DNA of 64,000 bases, taken from an uncultured Pseudomonadota bacterium. GTDB lineage: Bacteria > Pseudomonadota > Gammaproteobacteria > Ga0077536. A program made the translations under genes and the position numbers. The notes beneath the pieces are model-generated. The model did not search any database and was not told the DNA's origin. It saw only the letters and a list, made by a program, of their open reading frames with translations. Positions 61,804 through 64,000 of this stretch are shown in pieces (the stretch's first letter is position 1; the number at the start of each line of letters is the position of its first letter). The stretch lies in the NCBI GenBank assembly GCA_902597385.1, contig CACJXQ010000003.1, positions 1-64,000 on the forward strand, given 5' to 3'.

Positions 61804-61817
61804 ACATGCTTGCATGT
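61804..61817. promoter_or_regulatory. Palindrome upstream of phaR
   Basis: ACATGC-TT-GCATGT, perfect 6-base arms, 52 bases before the phaR ATG. PhaR proteins studied elsewhere bind TGC/GCA-type inverted repeats, so this is a candidate autoregulatory site. Confidence 0.35.
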
Positions 61818-61868
61818 CCTTGCCGCTACCCTTAGATTAGGGTTCTGAATGAGGGAGTTTCTAGCGCT

Positions 61869-62351
61869 ATGGATACAGAAAGTCGGGTCATCAAAAAATA
61901 TCCAAATCGGCGGTTGTACGACACCACTGAGAGTAAGTATGTAACCCTTAACGATCTCAAAGAGCTCGTTGTAGAGCAGATAACTTTCACTGTGGTAGAT
62001 AAGAAAACAGGTGATGACATTACTCGAAACGTACTACTTCAAATCATCATCGAGCAGGAAGAGGACAATGGTGAACCACTTTTCTCAGCCGAAGTCCTGC
62101 AGAAATTGATAGGAATTTACGGAAATCCAAACCAAAGTTCAGCCGGGGACTTTTTGAGTAAAAGCGTCCAACTTTTCTGTGAACAGCAAAAATTATTTCA
62201 AAACCAAGTCGAAGAAGCCCTCTCGACAAACCCAATGTCGTCTATGGTCACTCAAATGACCAAACGCAACATGGAACTTTGGAAGGAAATGCAAGAATCT
62301 TTTTTGGGCTCCGAGGTAAGCACCTCCAAAAAAGAAGATAACTCTTCTTAG
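61869..62351 (+). CDS. phaR: PhaR-type polyhydroxyalkanoate synthesis regulator
   Basis: 160 residues. The N-terminal PHB accumulation regulatory DNA-binding domain is unmistakable: VIKKYPNRRLYDTTESKYVTL, then the middle domain (about 60-110) and a Gln/Met-rich C-terminal helix. In Paracoccus and Ralstonia PhaR represses phasin genes and senses PHA granules. No phaC, phaP or phaZ gene is in this window, so its targets here are unknown. Follows lpdA by 128 bases and is convergent with pckG. Confidence 0.92.
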   Translation: MDTESRVIKKYPNRRLYDTTESKYVTLNDLKELVVEQITFTVVDKKTGDDITRNVLLQIIIEQEEDNGEPLFSAEVLQKLIGIYGNPNQSSAGDFLSKSVQLFCEQQKLFQNQVEEALSTNPMSSMVTQMTKRNMELWKEMQESFLGSEVSTSKKEDNSS

Positions 62352-62388
62352 ACCGCAGAGACTCGGGCTACTAAGTAAGCGAGTAGAC

Positions 62389-63999
62389 CTAAACGCTCCC
62401 AAGCGTGTTCTTGATCAATTCAGCACGGTCGTTCAATGCAACAGGTAGCCGGTCACCAAAAATCGAAAAATATTCCTTAATATCTTCAATCTCTTTCTTC
62501 CATGATTTTTTATCAACAGCTAATAAGGACTCAGTAGCACCTGGCTGAAGATTCAATCCATCCAAGTTCAACTCCTCGGATTTTGGAAGATATCCAATCG
62601 CAGATTCCGTTCCTTCTGCTTTTCCATCGGACTTGGCTAAAATCCATTCTAATACCCTAATATTCTCTCCAAAGCCGGGCCACAAAAACTTACCATCCGC
62701 CCCCTTCCGAAACCAGTTTACATGAAAAATAGGTGGCAGATTATCCGACCGAGAGGCAAAACTGAGCCAGTGTGCCCAGTAATCACCAAAATTGTAACCA
62801 CAAAAAGGCTTCATCGCCATCGGATCCCTTCGAACCTTCCCTACTTGTCCAGCTGCCGCTGCTGTTGTCTCAGAGGCCATCGAGGCTCCAGCGAAGACGC
62901 CATGCTCCCAGTCATAGGTCTGAAAGACAAGTGGAGTCACGTTAGAACGTCTTCCTCCGAACACTATAGCGGATATTGGCACCCCACTTGGAGAGTTACC
63001 TTCTTTCGAAAAACTCGGGCATTGCGAGGCAGGAACCGTAAAACGAGCATTAGGATGCGCAGCAAGGTCCCCCGAGGTTGGATCAAATTTATTGCCCTTC
63101 CAATCAACTAAAGTATTAGGCCGAGTTAAATCGTGCCCCTCCCACCAAGGCTCTTGCTCAGACGTCAGGGCAACGTTCGTATAAATTGTGTTTTTCCCGA
63201 GGGTATTCATACAATTCGGGTTTGTAGCGGAGCTTGTACCTGGAACAACACCGAAGAAACCTGCTTCCGGATTTATTGCTCTAAGCTGGCCAGAGTCATC
63301 TAAATGCAACCAAGCAATATCATCGCCTACAGTCCAAATTTTCCAATCCTCGAACCCTTTTGGTGGAACGAGCATTGCCAAGTTAGTTTTACCGCAAGCA
63401 GAAGGAAACGCCGCAGCAATATATTTAGTCTCTCCCTGTGGCGGTTGGATACCCAAGATCAACATGTGTTCGGCTAACCATCCCTCTTGCTTAGCCGTCT
63501 CACTAGCTAGTCGTAAAGCGTGGCATTTTTTTCCAAGCAAAGCGTTGCCACCGTACCCAGAGCCAAAACTCTTTATAGTTTGCTCTTCTGGGAAATGCAT
63601 TATAAACCTTCTAGAAGGATCTAGTTCGCCAATAGAGTGAAGGCCTTTGACGAAGCTAGAACTACTATTAATTTTGGCAAGTGCAGCGTCTCCAATTTTT
63701 GACATTATTCCCATGTTAAGCACGACATAAGGGCTGTCAGTAATCTCAACCCCTGCTCGAGCGTAGGGGGAACCAACAGGCCCCATTAAATAAGGGATCA
63801 CATACATTGTTCTCCCCTTCATACTCCTCTCAAAAAGAGTATCGATCTTGGCATGCGCTTCAACTGGATTCATCCAGTTATTATTTGGGCCAGCATCATC
63901 CTCCAATCTACTACAAATGAATGTAAGCTGTTCCACTCTTGCCACGTCATTAGGGTCTGATCTGTGTAAAAAACAATTTGGATGAGTTTTCTCATTTAG
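62389..63999 (-). CDS. pckG: Phosphoenolpyruvate carboxykinase (GTP), N-terminal end outside window
   Basis: Gluconeogenic enzyme turning oxaloacetate and GTP into PEP. The frame is open to the right edge: codons before the GTG at 63945 read HPNCFLHRSDPNDVARVEQ, matching the family, so 537 residues of about 600 are visible. P-loop FPSACGKTN, GDDIAWLHLDDSG, GVVPGTSSATNPN and FGGRRSN identify the GTP type, unlike the ATP-type PckA of E. coli. It lies near mdh, which makes oxaloacetate. Confidence 0.95.
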   Translation of the reverse strand, partial: LNEKTHPNCFLHRSDPNDVARVEQLTFICSRLEDDAGPNNNWMNPVEAHAKIDTLFERSMKGRTMYVIPYLMGPVGSPYARAGVEITDSPYVVLNMGIMSKIGDAALAKINSSSSFVKGLHSIGELDPSRRFIMHFPEEQTIKSFGSGYGGNALLGKKCHALRLASETAKQEGWLAEHMLILGIQPPQGETKYIAAAFPSACGKTNLAMLVPPKGFEDWKIWTVGDDIAWLHLDDSGQLRAINPEAGFFGVVPGTSSATNPNCMNTLGKNTIYTNVALTSEQEPWWEGHDLTRPNTLVDWKGNKFDPTSGDLAAHPNARFTVPASQCPSFSKEGNSPSGVPISAIVFGGRRSNVTPLVFQTYDWEHGVFAGASMASETTAAAAGQVGKVRRDPMAMKPFCGYNFGDYWAHWLSFASRSDNLPPIFHVNWFRKGADGKFLWPGFGENIRVLEWILAKSDGKAEGTESAIGYLPKSEELNLDGLNLQPGATESLLAVDKKSWKKEIEDIKEYFSIFGDRLPVALNDRAELIKNTLGSV

Positions 64000-64000
64000 T

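Noticed and set aside
63188..63640. 150-residue frame opposite pckG
   Set aside because: Antisense shadow of the conserved PEP carboxykinase core.

Overview
The window is 64 kb of chromosome from a Gram-negative bacterium, almost certainly a gammaproteobacterium of the low-to-mid GC kind common in seawater (GC judged by eye, not computed). The evidence is gene order. Three blocks match the order known from Pseudomonas and relatives: pyrG-kdsA-eno-ftsB-ispD-ispF; leuB-asd-fimV-truA-trpF-trpB-trpA-accD-folC-dedD-cvpA-purF; and hrcA-grpE-dnaK-dnaJ-dapB-carA-carB-greA-rlmE-ftsH-glmM followed by nadK-recN-fur-bamE-rnfH-ratA-smpB-ssrA. KDO synthesis (kdsA), BamE, FimV and CvpA confirm an outer-membrane organism. 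I cannot name the genus.

Layout. 1-2.1 kb: the 3' end of purL and an Smr-domain gene on the + strand. 2.1-21.9 kb: one uninterrupted run of minus-strand genes (leuB down to ispF) in which the purF/trp/leu block abuts the pyrG/eno/isp block; an aromatic amino acid decarboxylase and a peroxiredoxin sit at the seam. 22.1-24.1 kb: dapC-dapD on + (lysine/diaminopimelate pathway). 24.1-39.9 kb: a second minus-strand run with cell-wall precursor synthesis (glmM, dapB), protein quality control (ftsH, dnaKJ, grpE, hrcA), carbamoyl phosphate synthesis (carAB), greA and rlmE. 40.1-47.1 kb: nadK-recN, fur, bamE, an NSS-family transporter with ratA and rnfH, then smpB and tmRNA (ssrA), the two parts of trans-translation side by side.

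47.1-54.3 kb, directly behind the tmRNA 3' end, is the accessory part. It holds a relic of a CHAT-domain gene, a membrane di-iron desaturase, a serine beta-lactamase-like hydrolase, two different flavin Baeyer-Villiger-type monooxygenases and a beta-hydroxyacid dehydrogenase, with strands alternating. The 3' end of ssrA is a classic integration site, so I read this as a decayed island that kept an oxidative catabolic gene set. 54.4-64 kb returns to core metabolism: rppH, mdh, sucA-sucB-lpdA (2-oxoglutarate dehydrogenase), phaR and a GTP-type PEP carboxykinase cut by the right edge.

Most neighbouring genes on one strand overlap by 4-14 bases or are a few bases apart, so operon transcription and translational coupling are the rule. 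TTG and GTG starts are frequent. No CRISPR array, complete insertion sequence, rRNA or tRNA gene was seen.
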